Source: Catalinimonas sp038039535
Lineage (GTDB): Bacteria; Bacteroidota; Bacteroidia; Cytophagales; Cyclobacteriaceae
DNA length: 64,000 nucleotides
Reading direction: 5' to 3'
Assembly (NCBI RefSeq): GCF_038039535.1
Contig: NZ_JBBPHP010000011.1
Coordinates: 1 to 64,000, forward strand
Part shown: positions 1 to 9,129 of the stretch, piece by piece
Numbering within the stretch: the first letter of the stretch is position 1
Layout of the letters: each line of letters begins with the position of its first letter
Notes under the pieces: generated by a model
Databases searched by the model: none
The model's input: the letters and a program-made list of their open reading frames with translations, nothing else
What the model was told of the DNA's origin: nothing
Position numbers and translations under genes: made by a program

Positions 1-2312
1 ACGCCTTCCAGCATATAGGCGTATTGATTCTTCTCAGGAGCATCATAATTGAGCGCGACAAAGTCAAAAGAGAGGAAGTTTTCATCATGAGCAAGTTCAA
101 TAGGTCCGGAAGGTACGGCTCTTTCTTCATCCATCACCTGAAAGCCGGTGATGTAGACGGGTGGCATAGTGGTATTATCCTGAATGCTATCCGGATCAAA
201 AATCACGAAGCCATTGACACTACCAAACATCAGCTTACCTTCACTTGCATATACACTCCCAACTCTGAATTCATTGGCAGGCAATCCGTCATTTACATCA
301 AAGTTGTGAAATGCTTTTGTTTTAGGATTAAATCGGCTGAGACCATTGATAGTGCCAAGCCATAAATATCCATTTTTATCACCAATGATACTTACGATAT
401 GGTTACTGGGTAGTCCATCTTTCGTTGTAAAGTTTGTAAACACATTGGTTTTAGGGTCTAAACGGTTGAGGCCTCCCTGATTAGTACCTGCCCATATGAT
501 ACCTTCCGCATCTTCGTAAAGTGCATGGACAACTTTATCATTTAAGAATTCTTGTGAGGATGAAGGCAGAACAACGTTTGACATAGCGTCATGTGTACCA
601 GGTTCAAAGCGATTGTGTCCTTTCTGATATGTGGTTGCATTGATTGTATCCTCGATGTTGTCATGGAGAGCAGGGTTGGGTAGGTAAGTAGTAAAGGTAT
701 TGGTTTGCTGATCCAAACGAGCCAGCCCTCCTGAAAAGGCCATCCATATATCTCCATTACGGCTTGCAAGTATGTCATATACTGATAAGTATATTAAGCC
801 ATTAGCCATTCTGGGGTCATAGTCATAATAAGTAAAATTTTTTGTGTTTGGATCAAAAGAAGCTATACCCGTAGTAAATGGGTTTACAAAGCAATTACCT
901 TTTCCAATCCATATTTTCCCACTTGGATCTTCAACGATTTGCTCTACGGGTATATCAGTAGGATAACGAATAAATTTACCTGAGCTGCTCTCTCTCATAT
1001 ATAAGGCCTCTATTGTGCCTACCCAAAGCCTGTTTTTCTTATCCAGATGTAATGACCAAACCAGATCAGTTGCTAAACTTCCAGGATCGGTAGGGTCTGC
1101 CGGGTAATGTATAATACTTTTAGTTTTTGGATTAAACTGGTATAATCCTTCATTGGAATTTAAATAAAAGGAATCCCCGCCCGTCCCCAGCCAAATATTT
1201 CCATTATGATCTTCTACCAAAGAACCTATCGTATTTTTATCAAGTATAACAGATAGCGAAGTTGGGGTAATTTGATGATTTTGAAATCGCTTGGGATGTG
1301 CGGCCACTTTGTTAATACCATTTACGGTACCAACCCAAAATGTGCCTGACCGATCTTTATACACCACATTCGTGTGATTATGGCTGAGGCTACCTGGTTC
1401 TTCCGGATTGGCCTCTATAGTTAATACCTGATCAGTTTGTTTGTCAATACGATAGAGGCCGCGCGCGCCACAAAACCATAAATAACCCTGCTCAATGTCA
1501 TAAATATAGGGGTGTTGCTTTTTGATTTGGCCGTCAGCGTTGTATCGTGAAAAATGAAACGGTTTTTTATTGGTATCCATACGAAACAATCCTTCTTGGA
1601 ATGTGCCTGCCCAGAGTATGCCCTCTTCATCCACATATACGGAATGACCACCTGGTTGGCGTTCCAAGGAAGCATCTAAAACCATGGCAGTGAATTTTCC
1701 TGTTTCCTTGTCCAATTGATACACGCCGTTTTCGCAGCTTGTCCATAACCTTTGAGAGTTATCTTCAGCAATATTAGTAAACCACAGCATTTTGCCAGGG
1801 GGAACATAGGGGGTAAACTGTCCTGTTGAAGGATCAAAGCGTACAATTCCTCCTACCGCACTTAACCAGAGAATACCATCCTGGCTTTCATGGATTGCCC
1901 AAAAGTAATTCCATAGGTTGGTGCCTACAGGTTCTATATCATAGTGTGTTACTTGACCAGTGAATTTATCCACCTGATGGAAACCTCCGCCGTATGTAGT
2001 CACCCACAATCGTTCTGATGTATCTTCATATATATCGGTAATATAACTATGATGCAAAGTATGCTCAGGATCATCAGGGTCTGGCCGGAAAACAGTAAAG
2101 TTATAACCATCATATTTATTTAGCCCATCTGAGGTACCAAACCACATAAAGCCTTCACTATCCTGCTCAATACACCATACAGTATTTTGTGAGAGGCCCT
2201 GTTGATCAGTAAGATATTCAAAATGAAACGCTTCTTCCTGGGCATAACTTTTCACAACCAAAAAACAAAGGCAAGCAAAAAGAGTAGCGATTGTGAGTAG
2301 TATTCGTTTCAT
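1..2312 (-). CDS. Two-component regulator propeller sensor protein (N-terminal part, cut by window edge)
   Basis: The frame is open from an ATG at 2312 to the left edge (about 770 codons), so the C-terminus is missing. It begins with a signal peptide ending near SYA-QEE. Many repeats of the regulator-propeller type follow, with motifs such as WFGTSDGLNKYDG, LWVTTYGGGF, IWLGTGGDSF and LWLGTINGLSRFNP, forming a periplasmic double beta-propeller. The last visible part (ITGFQV..., LSFDFVALNYDAPEKNQYAYMLEG) matches the start of a Y_Y_Y domain. In this family the missing part is usually a membrane helix followed by a histidine kinase (hybrid HTCS) or a DNA-binding output domain; which one cannot be told here. 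Such proteins usually sense oligosaccharides or other periplasmic ligands and control nearby uptake genes. Its targets would lie to the left of the window or elsewhere. Confidence 0.9.
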   Translation of the reverse strand, partial: MKRILLTIATLFACLCFLVVKSYAQEEAFHFEYLTDQQGLSQNTVWCIEQDSEGFMWFGTSDGLNKYDGYNFTVFRPDPDDPEHTLHHSYITDIYEDTSERLWVTTYGGGFHQVDKFTGQVTHYDIEPVGTNLWNYFWAIHESQDGILWLSAVGGIVRFDPSTGQFTPYVPPGKMLWFTNIAEDNSQRLWTSCENGVYQLDKETGKFTAMVLDASLERQPGGHSVYVDEEGILWAGTFQEGLFRMDTNKKPFHFSRYNADGQIKKQHPYIYDIEQGYLWFCGARGLYRIDKQTDQVLTIEANPEEPGSLSHNHTNVVYKDRSGTFWVGTVNGINKVAAHPKRFQNHQITPTSLSVILDKNTIGSLVEDHNGNIWLGTGGDSFYLNSNEGLYQFNPKTKSIIHYPADPTDPGSLATDLVWSLHLDKKNRLWVGTIEALYMRESSSGKFIRYPTDIPVEQIVEDPSGKIWIGKGNCFVNPFTTGIASFDPNTKNFTYYDYDPRMANGLIYLSVYDILASRNGDIWMAFSGGLARLDQQTNTFTTYLPNPALHDNIEDTINATTYQKGHNRFEPGTHDAMSNVVLPSSSQEFLNDKVVHALYEDAEGIIWAGTNQGGLNRLDPKTNVFTNFTTKDGLPSNHIVSIIGDKNGYLWLGTINGLSRFNPKTKAFHNFDVNDGLPANEFRVGSVYASEGKLMFGSVNGFVIFDPDSIQDNTTMPPVYITGFQVMDEERAVPSGPIELAHDENFLSFDFVALNYDAPEKNQYAYMLEG

Positions 2313-2635
2313 AGGTTTGGAGGTTAGATACATATCAAACTCATGATTGATACAAAAGCATGTATTTTTTTCAGGTTTAATAGAAGTGAATTAGAATCTT
2401 ACTGAAACCATATATTATTTGCATCAATACAGGGGCTGAAAGGACATAATATTTAATAATCAGATTCCTTTGCTATATAATCATCAAGTAATAGTATCTA
2501 GAAGGTAATGATTTTTTTTATTAAAATCCATAAGGGCAGAAACATCATGCTATTAAATTAAACGTAGACTTAAACGCTCTCCAAGGCCATGATTTGTTCT
2601 CTCAAGGCTTTTTATTATAATTTATCTATGCAAAC
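2313..2635. other. Intergenic gap, no gene seen
   Basis: AT-rich sequence upstream of the propeller sensor, which reads away to the left. It should hold that gene's promoter, but I could not identify one. I see no convincing small ORF, repeat or terminator. Confidence 0.5.
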
Positions 2636-2956
2636 TCAATTGACATTATCATACTCATCTACCATCACTGCATAGGTTTTGTCCATATCAAGGAAAGTAC
2701 TAGCATCTTCATTGGCGGCTGCCATTTCAGGCGAATTCATTGCCAACGCCATGACTTCGTCATTGTCAAACCACAGTTCACCTATCGCATCGGGAGCATT
2801 TGGGTTGCCGTTAGGCTTTACATCGTTGAGTACCTCCTTAACCAAGCCTTTCACTTTACTGACAATAGAAACATGGCGCTCGCTTCTTAATTCTGCTATG
2901 CAATCCTCATGGCGGAACCCAGCCTTTCTGAAAATGATAAAAACTACTTTGCTCAT
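2636..2956 (-). CDS. EthD-like dimeric alpha-beta barrel protein
   Basis: A protein of about 106 residues starting MSKVVFIIFRKAGFRHEDC. The frame can be extended upstream to a GTG at 2995, but the ATG at 2956 starts directly on the first beta strand and is preferred. The pattern of a hydrophobic strand, then K-x-G-x-x-H-E-D/E, then a helix and a second strand near YAVMVDEYD resembles the EthD family of dimeric ferredoxin-like (DABB) proteins. These act as small accessory or catabolic proteins of mostly unknown reaction. There is no signal peptide, so it is cytoplasmic. It stands alone between the propeller sensor and mltF, on the same strand as both. Confidence 0.6.
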   Translation of the reverse strand: MSKVVFIIFRKAGFRHEDCIAELRSERHVSIVSKVKGLVKEVLNDVKPNGNPNAPDAIGELWFDNDEVMALAMNSPEMAAANEDASTFLDMDKTYAVMVDEYDNVN

Positions 2957-3127
2957 GACCGTTAAGCTTTTATTATCTGACATTTGAAGTCTCACTCTTT
3001 TACATTAAAGCTACTCAAATGCCCTAGAAGAAGCTGGTAATGATGTTACAATTGCTGGTAATTTGGTAACACATAGCAATTCTTTTCACCATTGCGGGGA
3101 ATGGATTGATGGGAAAAAAGAAAAGAC

Positions 3128-4576
3128 CTATACGGCCTCATCTTCTTTCAGTTCAGCAATAAGATCAACATAACGGTTGTAGCGGCTGGTGATCTCTTTC
3201 ACATATTTGTATGGCTCCAAACCGCGGCAGTAACCGTATTTGACGACTGCATCCCGATAATATTGTTTCTGTGCCTTAAGCAGTATGCAATCTTCCACAT
3301 TATTGTCCCAGACCAATGAGTCTTTGCCCAACTTGGCTGCCAGTCTTTGTGCATCTTCTACATGATAGGGTCCTGCATTATATGAGGCCAGCATAAATTT
3401 TACTTTCTGAGATTCATCGGGTATGTGACTCCAGAATTCATTCAGATGATTCAGATAAGCAATTCCTGCCTGGAGATTTTGTTCAGGGTCATTGAGGTTG
3501 GTAATACCAAAAGATTGGGCGGTACGGGGCATTACCTGCATCAGTCCCCGAGCTCCTGCCCACGACCTTGCTCTGATCTGAAAGCGAGATTCCTGGAATG
3601 CCTGGGAAGCCAGTAGTCGCCAGTCCCAGCCCAGACTATCGGCGTATTGTTGTAGCAGGCTATCAAACTCTGAGATTTTGCCGGTTCTGGCTAGTGAAGA
3701 ATATTCGTACTCATGACGTTCTCTGAACTTACGCTTGTTCTTAAAATAACGATTGTATATGACGTTAAATGTTGCAGTACGCTTGATTTTATTGAGCCAT
3801 TGGTTAACTGCTTCCAGCAGTTCAGGAGAAGAGGTACGGACTGCCCAGGCAATGTCCTGCTCGGCCGATACAGGCAGGCTGACATCTACATTTTCATGCA
3901 GTGTTTGCGTGATTTCAGCAATATTATTGTCTGCTATAGTGTAATCAATCAGCCCTTCGGCAACTTCAGCGATCAGTGTACCCGTTTCTTTGGTTCCGCT
4001 TGCTTTTCTTATTTTTACCCGACCTTCAATATTTTTGGAAAGTTCTTTCAACCTTTCATAGTAAGAGGAGTTTTTCCTGACGTATATTTTTTTTCCTGCC
4101 AGCTGGGCGGTATCTCTGAGCAGCACTGCTTCTACTTCTTCCTCCTCCATATCTTTCCAGCCTTCAGGCATTTGCTGCACAAGCCTCTGTTCTACTTGAC
4201 GTAAAGGCACTGTGAAAGTCATTTGCTCCTGACGAGCAGGCGTGATAGTAAGGTTATGGGCAATGATGTCCCCTTCTCCTCTGCGGAGCATGTTAGTGAG
4301 TTCGTCAATATCTTCGGCTACTTTAATTTCCAGGTCCAGGTCTAAAGACTCTGCCAGGCGCTCCATAAGTTCATATTCAAAACCCATGGTCTTGCCACGA
4401 TACAAGAAATAACTGGTGGGGCTATAGGTAGTAAGGGCAATTAGTGTACCTCTTTCCTTGATCTCCGGCAGGTCATAAGTAATTTCATCAGCCAGACGAT
4501 CATTGCATTGGTTAAGTCCGAGAAAAACAAAAAGTGATGCAAACAAGAAAAGTGCTGACGATTTTCGGGTAATCAT
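3128..4576 (-). CDS. mltF: Membrane-bound lytic murein transglycosylase F
   Basis: This protein of 482 residues has the MltF layout. A lipoprotein-like signal (possible lipidated Cys24) is followed by an SBP_bac_3-type periplasmic binding domain at about 40-270, with EIKERGTLIALT and GFEYELMERLAESL typical of that fold. A C-terminal SLT lysozyme-like domain spans about 300-460. The catalytic glutamate is E329 in the motif AFQESRF, and GARGLMQVMP and LASYNAG are the usual SLT motifs. The enzyme cleaves peptidoglycan between MurNAc and GlcNAc to form 1,6-anhydroMurNAc at the inner face of the outer membrane. The length is normal for the family and all key residues are present. It forms a single-gene unit. 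Confidence 0.93.
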   Translation of the reverse strand: MITRKSSALFLFASLFVFLGLNQCNDRLADEITYDLPEIKERGTLIALTTYSPTSYFLYRGKTMGFEYELMERLAESLDLDLEIKVAEDIDELTNMLRRGEGDIIAHNLTITPARQEQMTFTVPLRQVEQRLVQQMPEGWKDMEEEEVEAVLLRDTAQLAGKKIYVRKNSSYYERLKELSKNIEGRVKIRKASGTKETGTLIAEVAEGLIDYTIADNNIAEITQTLHENVDVSLPVSAEQDIAWAVRTSSPELLEAVNQWLNKIKRTATFNVIYNRYFKNKRKFRERHEYEYSSLARTGKISEFDSLLQQYADSLGWDWRLLASQAFQESRFQIRARSWAGARGLMQVMPRTAQSFGITNLNDPEQNLQAGIAYLNHLNEFWSHIPDESQKVKFMLASYNAGPYHVEDAQRLAAKLGKDSLVWDNNVEDCILLKAQKQYYRDAVVKYGYCRGLEPYKYVKEITSRYNRYVDLIAELKEDEAV

Positions 4577-4955
4577 GTTTCATAGAGTTTATTTATCAAT
4601 GTGACACTTATATAAAACAAAAAAAAACGTTTTGTTCAAATACTTTAATTATTGATGTATAAAATATAACTATATGGATAAAACTCCCTATAGTTATTGA
4701 ATTGGCCGCTATTTAAGCATACCTATCATAAGCTTTATCTCTAGGCTCCACTCAGATTTACCTCTTTTTTTTCTGCTGTTTCTTTAACGTGCGCGAAACA
4801 AGGACAGCGCAGTGAGCTACTACATCTTGTAGTGACATAGTTTTAGTTATCCACTTCAGCAGCAAAACGCTTGTTTTTAGTGGGTGAAATGAATACTTTT
4901 TCTCAATAATGATTTTAAAACTTTTTAATCAACCGACCTAAGCATTGCATATCCA
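4577..4955. other. Divergent intergenic region, no gene seen
   Basis: This gap lies between mltF (minus) and the Tat-exported protein (plus), so it should hold two divergent promoters. It is AT-rich with a GC-richer stretch near 4780-4830. I could not assign specific promoter elements. Confidence 0.5.
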
Positions 4956-6335
4956 ATGAATCAAAACCCTAATCATTCTGGCCGCAGGCATTTTGTCAAA
5001 CATACTGCTCTTGCCGGAGCAGGTATCGTAGTAGGAGCAGACCGTAGTATCTTTGCTCCACAGTTTTTTGCTGACAAGGTAAAAGTACTGAACCCTAAAG
5101 ATCAGGTGCCGGTCAGCTTCATCATTGACGATTCTACTCCTCTGGTGAATATGGCTTACTATGGTATTCCTCAGTTTAAGGAAGTATTCCCTGATCAATA
5201 TCAGCAGGATTGGAAGAAGTTGCCCCAGGAGATTCCCGATGATTTTGTACGTGAATTCAGAGATTACTGTCAACAGCATGGGGTGAAAGGTAAGTACAGC
5301 ATAGTGCCCTATCCTGCCTGTACGGGTTGGGTAGATCGCTTTATTCCCGGTTGGTCAAAGCAGGAGCTTCAGGACAGCCTGAAACTGGTACGGGATACTT
5401 TGCAGCCTGACTGGGATATCCATCCCGAAATGATCAGCCATACCCGGGTGATAGACATTAAAACCGGACGTCCATTTCCTTATGCGGATGAACAGTATAT
5501 GGAAAACTGGGGCTGGAGCCAGGACAAAAGTGCTGATGAACTGGGAGAGTATCTGGCTTATGCACTTAAGGTGTTGAAAAATGCTGAGCTAGATTGTGAA
5601 GGTGTGACCACCCCCGGTGGCTTTGGAAGTGAAAACAAAGAAAATCTGGCCCAGGGCACCTTAGCTGCCGTTAGAGAGATTTACGGAAATGTAGATGTGT
5701 CGCATTATTTCAGGGATTTGTATACTGAGCCTACCGAAAGCGTAGCGCCTCAGGTAAAGTATCCGGCAGATCTGCGTACTAATGACCCTAAATGTGTGGT
5801 ATCGGTAATTGGCTGTACCGGTGATTGGTTTGGAGGCTGGGATGGCCTGACACCCGGTTCGGTGGATAAATTTATCACTGAGGATTTGAGCAGTGGTCGC
5901 ATGGTGGAAGTCATGGATAGCGGGGAACCGGCCATTATGGTCTGCCACTGGCCGGGTATTTACTACAATGGTGAGAAATTAGGCTTTAACATTTTCAAGG
6001 AAGTGGTAAATCGCCTAGAACAGAAATACGGTACACTAAACTGGATGAAGAACAGTGAGATTGCGAGGTACTGGGCCGCCAAAGAGTTGACTGAAATTAA
6101 CCATGATGGTAAAAAAGTGAGCCTGTACGCCCCCTTTGCAACCGAGAATTTTACCTTACAAATAAATGCAGCTAAAGCACGAAAACTACACCTGGTAAAT
6201 GAGGGACTGCAACAACCGCTTGAGCAGGTGAAGTCTGGGAAAGCACTGAAGCAGGGCAGCTACTATCAGCAGGGAAATGATGTGATAGTATGTTTTAATC
6301 TGAAGCGCGGAAATTCAGAGCTGTTGTTAGGTTAG
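4956..6335 (+). CDS. Tat-exported protein of unknown activity, possibly NodB-like deacetylase fold
   Basis: A protein of 459 residues with a twin-arginine signal at the N-terminus (SGRRHFVKH followed by a hydrophobic AGAGIVVGA stretch), so it probably folds in the cytoplasm before export. The mature part starts VPVSFIIDDSTPLVN and contains KYSIVPYPACTG, HPEMISHTR, GVTTPGGFG and PAIMVCHWPGIYYNG. The Asp pair near the first strand and the later His-containing strands loosely recall a polysaccharide deacetylase/glycoside hydrolase beta/alpha barrel. I cannot confirm this: the canonical NodB H-x-x-x-H motif is not clear. The last 70 residues look like a small beta domain. It stands alone, with a weak terminator just downstream. 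Confidence 0.6.
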   Translation: MNQNPNHSGRRHFVKHTALAGAGIVVGADRSIFAPQFFADKVKVLNPKDQVPVSFIIDDSTPLVNMAYYGIPQFKEVFPDQYQQDWKKLPQEIPDDFVREFRDYCQQHGVKGKYSIVPYPACTGWVDRFIPGWSKQELQDSLKLVRDTLQPDWDIHPEMISHTRVIDIKTGRPFPYADEQYMENWGWSQDKSADELGEYLAYALKVLKNAELDCEGVTTPGGFGSENKENLAQGTLAAVREIYGNVDVSHYFRDLYTEPTESVAPQVKYPADLRTNDPKCVVSVIGCTGDWFGGWDGLTPGSVDKFITEDLSSGRMVEVMDSGEPAIMVCHWPGIYYNGEKLGFNIFKEVVNRLEQKYGTLNWMKNSEIARYWAAKELTEINHDGKKVSLYAPFATENFTLQINAAKARKLHLVNEGLQQPLEQVKSGKALKQGSYYQQGNDVIVCFNLKRGNSELLLG

Positions 6336-6360
6336 TCTGTTTTGAAGTGAACGGTAAAGG

Positions 6361-6387
6361 AGAGCCCCAAAATGAGATCGGGGTTTT
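6361..6387 (+). terminator. Weak intrinsic terminator after the Tat-exported protein
   Basis: CCCC and GGGG arms, extended by A-T and G-U pairs, enclose a loop of about 11 nt and are followed by TTTT, shortly after the stop at 6335. The stem is short, so this is tentative. Confidence 0.4.
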
Positions 6388-6544
6388 ACTCTGACATTAA
6401 GCATTCAGCTTCCTTCACTGAATATCAACCTGCAGAAAACTGATATCCTAGTACTTTATAATGCAGAAAACCTCGCTTTTACCCTCTGTAAATTCTTCCT
6501 GTATAGGTGGTCTTCACTGCTCAGATTCACCAGTTACAAGTAGG

Positions 6545-6688
6545 TTAGAAGGCAGTATGAATGAGTTCAGCCGGTGCATCAGCAGCATGATAACTAGCAT
6601 TTTTAAGTTGAGATTCTTTTTCCTGACAGCCTACTAATCCAAGTAGAAAAATCACTAAGGCAATAAGGAGTTTAGATGAGTCTTTCAT
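6545..6688 (-). CDS. Small lipoprotein, 47 residues
   Basis: A short ORF of 47 codons with a clean lipoprotein signal: MKDSSKLLIALVIF, then LLGLVGC with Cys21 as the lipidation site. A mature peptide of only 27 residues follows (QEKESQLKNASYH...). I do not recognise a family. It is supported as a real gene by the well-formed lipobox and by a promoter-like element 45-74 nt upstream that matches the five in front of the ECF-linked genes at 10.9-15.7 kb. A role in the same envelope response is inferred from that shared element only. It is encoded between two plus-strand genes, so it is transcribed on its own. Confidence 0.7.
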   Translation of the reverse strand: MKDSSKLLIALVIFLLGLVGCQEKESQLKNASYHAADAPAELIHTAF

Positions 6689-6732
6689 AATATCAGCGTT
6701 TCTATGTTGGAGAATGTTTATGTTACATTCTT

Positions 6733-6762
6733 TCTATAGCGCTCAGTTGAGAAAGGTCATCA
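6733..6762 (-). promoter_or_regulatory. ECF-type promoter motif, copy A
   Basis: On the minus strand TGATGACC is followed after exactly 15 nt by CTATAGA. The expected transcript start is near 6726, giving a leader of about 38 nt to the small lipoprotein ATG at 6688. It is one of six copies with identical spacing. Confidence 0.75.
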
Positions 6763-7029
6763 TGTGTAAAAAACAATTGGTGATATTTATTCACTAAAGT
6801 CTTTGAGCAGTGCATGGCTAGGTTTCCCGTGAACTTTACAAGCTTAGGAATCACTCCAGAGTTAAAGAATTGTCTTTTTTAATCATAGAAAAGTAACTTT
6901 TTCTCAAAAAAATGAGGTCTACTTTCAATAGAATATTTAATAAGGAAGTCTTTCTAAACTCCTTCTTCCAGGGCTTGTGCAAACTCTGCGCCTTATAAGG
7001 AGTTTAGTAATCGTATCTATGCTATTTCT
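6763..7029. other. Divergent upstream region, no further gene seen
   Basis: AT-rich sequence between promoter copy A (reading left) and the alpha/beta hydrolase (reading right). It should contain the hydrolase promoter, which I could not assign. Confidence 0.4.
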
Positions 7030-8052
7030 ATGAAAAAAAGAATCTGGATTCCTTCACTCATAATTTTAGCCTTACTGATAGCCTATCTTGTCGGGCCTAT
7101 ACCTCCCAACCCTACGTATTCAGAAGTATGGCCGGAATTACCTTACTCTTTGACCAAATTAGAAAAGTATATCAAAAGCACTGAAGCCAAGCATGCGGTA
7201 CGAAAAAATAATCAGGCCAGAATTCTTTGGCATAACAATACCCCTCAGCTTACCGAATATAGCTTTGTCTACCTTCATGGTTTCGCGGGTAGCTATCGTG
7301 ACGGTTATCCGCTTAACGTAAGCGTTGCCGATACTTTTAATGCTAATATTTACCTTTCCCGCTGGGTTGGTCATGGCTTAAAACCATCGGTTGCTTTAAA
7401 AAATTTTTCAGCAGAAGCTGCCTGGAAGTCGGCCAAAGAGGCACTGGCGATAGGGCGTCGTATCGGAAGAAAAGTAATTGTCATGAGCACTTCTACCGGA
7501 GGGACACTGGCCCTAAAGCTGGCCGCTACCTATCCCGATTCAGTATTTGCGCTGATCAATATTTCTCCTAATATTCGGGATGATGCCTTCGGCGCATTTT
7601 TGTTAAATTCTCCCTGGGGGTATGAAATTGCCCATTTAGCAGCTCTGGGAGAACATCGTAAAGTTCGGCATGAAAAAGAAATCGCCACTCAATATTGGGA
7701 CACCATCTATCCGGCCGAAGCTTTGCTCAACCTTCAGGTATTGGTGTCATCAACCATGCATGCAAAGACATTCAATAAGATTGATTGTCCGATGCTTACG
7801 TTGTACTACTACAAAAACTTTTTGTTGGAAGATGAACATGTAGAAGTAGACCGCTATCCGGAAGTTTATCAGGCACTTTCTACTCCTGATTCACTGCTTA
7901 GGCTCATTGCACTCGGTGAACCGGGTACGCATTTTATTGGCAGTAGCATCAAATCCAAGAACTGGAGGAGTGCCCAGCAGGAAATTATCTTGTTTTGCCG
8001 CCAAACCCTAGGTATGCCTGTTTTGGCGGACTCTTCATCACAGGCTTTCTAG
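7030..8052 (+). CDS. Membrane-anchored alpha/beta hydrolase
   Basis: A protein of 340 residues with an uncleaved-looking N-terminal membrane segment (residues 5-21), so the catalytic domain is probably extracytoplasmic. The alpha/beta hydrolase features are the oxyanion-hole motif YLHGFAGS (about 81-88), the nucleophile elbow MSTSTGG with Ser155 (a variant of G-x-S-x-G) and a late catalytic His in GEPGTHFIG. The RWVGHG motif resembles monoacylglycerol lipase/carboxylesterase relatives, so an esterase or lipase on acyl glycerols is a reasonable guess; the substrate is unknown. It is convergent with the metallopeptidase at 8094, with only about 40 nt between the stops. Confidence 0.8.
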   Translation: MKKRIWIPSLIILALLIAYLVGPIPPNPTYSEVWPELPYSLTKLEKYIKSTEAKHAVRKNNQARILWHNNTPQLTEYSFVYLHGFAGSYRDGYPLNVSVADTFNANIYLSRWVGHGLKPSVALKNFSAEAAWKSAKEALAIGRRIGRKVIVMSTSTGGTLALKLAATYPDSVFALINISPNIRDDAFGAFLLNSPWGYEIAHLAALGEHRKVRHEKEIATQYWDTIYPAEALLNLQVLVSSTMHAKTFNKIDCPMLTLYYYKNFLLEDEHVEVDRYPEVYQALSTPDSLLRLIALGEPGTHFIGSSIKSKNWRSAQQEIILFCRQTLGMPVLADSSSQAF

Positions 8053-8093
8053 AGATGGTTGGCTGGCAGCTTTCCTGCTTATGCATATCCCTC

Positions 8094-8804
8094 TCAATCC
8101 GATGTTAGCATTTCACCTGACAAATTATCCATCAGCTCTATAGCTTCTTCTGCTGACATATAAAATTGCTTGATTCTATCCTTATAATTCAAAGGAATAT
8201 CGGAATGATTTTGAATAAAATTTTTCTTGATAACCAGATAATCGCCCAGATTACAATGAATGGCTTTTACATCAGCAGTTCTTTCAGCTTCTATCATATA
8301 CTCATGTGAAGTGATATAGGATAAGCCAAATTTTATCAGTGCAAAAGCACTTTTATCCTGATAATCCATGATATGGCCGAGTTCATGCGCCAGCCAGCCG
8401 ATGATTATATCTTTAGGCAGTTCTTCTATCGGAAGCATATAATCTTCCATCTGAAAATTGCGAGAAATTTTGATGACGTAATCTCTTTTATTTTTAGACT
8501 GGAAGAAGCCATACCATTTAGGCTGAGCCTGCATGAAGGATTTGTTGATTCTGTCTTTGAACACAAAATCTATTTGTATTTCAGCCAATTCTGGAAAGTA
8601 GGACAGCACTTCGGCAACCTCCTCTTGGATGATAGAAGGTACTTTTTTGTTTTTTAAGATTTGTTTTTCACTGTCCTTAATTTTTGTCGGTAAAAATTGC
8701 TCTTTTTCTACATCATGCTTATGACGGTTAATACTCGCATCCTTTTGACCAAAACTGATGGTAGAAAAAACTATAAACAGTAAAACTGATAAGTGTTGGA
8801 ACAT
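8094..8804 (-). CDS. Exported HExxH zinc metallopeptidase-like protein
   Basis: A protein of 236 residues with a cleavable signal peptide ending near SFGQ. The motif LAHELGHIMDY gives zinc ligands H140 and H144 with catalytic E141. A later EAERTAD segment (about 172-178) resembles the third-ligand helix of gluzincin peptidases, where E-x-x-A-D is usual. The rest matches no family I know, so the substrate is unknown. There is no membrane segment beyond the signal, so it is probably periplasmic or secreted. It lies just downstream, in the minus direction, of the ECF sigma/anti-sigma pair, but 325 nt separate them and its upstream region lacks the shared promoter motif. Confidence 0.75.
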   Translation of the reverse strand: MFQHLSVLLFIVFSTISFGQKDASINRHKHDVEKEQFLPTKIKDSEKQILKNKKVPSIIQEEVAEVLSYFPELAEIQIDFVFKDRINKSFMQAQPKWYGFFQSKNKRDYVIKISRNFQMEDYMLPIEELPKDIIIGWLAHELGHIMDYQDKSAFALIKFGLSYITSHEYMIEAERTADVKAIHCNLGDYLVIKKNFIQNHSDIPLNYKDRIKQFYMSAEEAIELMDNLSGEMLTSD

Positions 8805-9129
8805 GCGCGGGATATTTCAATGAACAATTCACATTATTTACTGAAAAGCCAACAACACAGTTTTAATATGAGTTTGGAAGATGTAAAAAAACACTATAGT
8901 TTTTCTATTAATTATCAGTTATGATGCTTTTTTGACTTTTAAAAGTATTATTTTTGATATTTATTAACTCAAAAAATTGTTGAAAACATAAATATTAACC
9001 ATGATTTCAGGCTTAGTTTGTGGTTTATTACGCTTTGTTTGGCAGGAGCATTTAAATCGTGCTTGAATGGTCCGGCGCTAAAAAGGTTCACAGATTTTCC
9101 ACGGCTACATAAATTAGATATCAGGTCTC
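8805..9129. other. Intergenic gap, no gene seen
   Basis: A strongly AT-rich stretch between the anti-sigma gene and the metallopeptidase, both on the minus strand. A short frame at 9018-9200 on the plus strand overlaps the anti-sigma gene and shows no family features. No clear terminator or promoter was found. Confidence 0.45.

Noticed and set aside
3009..3173. Plus-strand open frame (ALEEAGNDVTIAGNLVTHSN...) between the EthD-like gene and mltF
   Set aside because: It has no start codon, overlaps the 3' end of mltF and gives no confident family match. It may be a gene remnant but cannot be supported.
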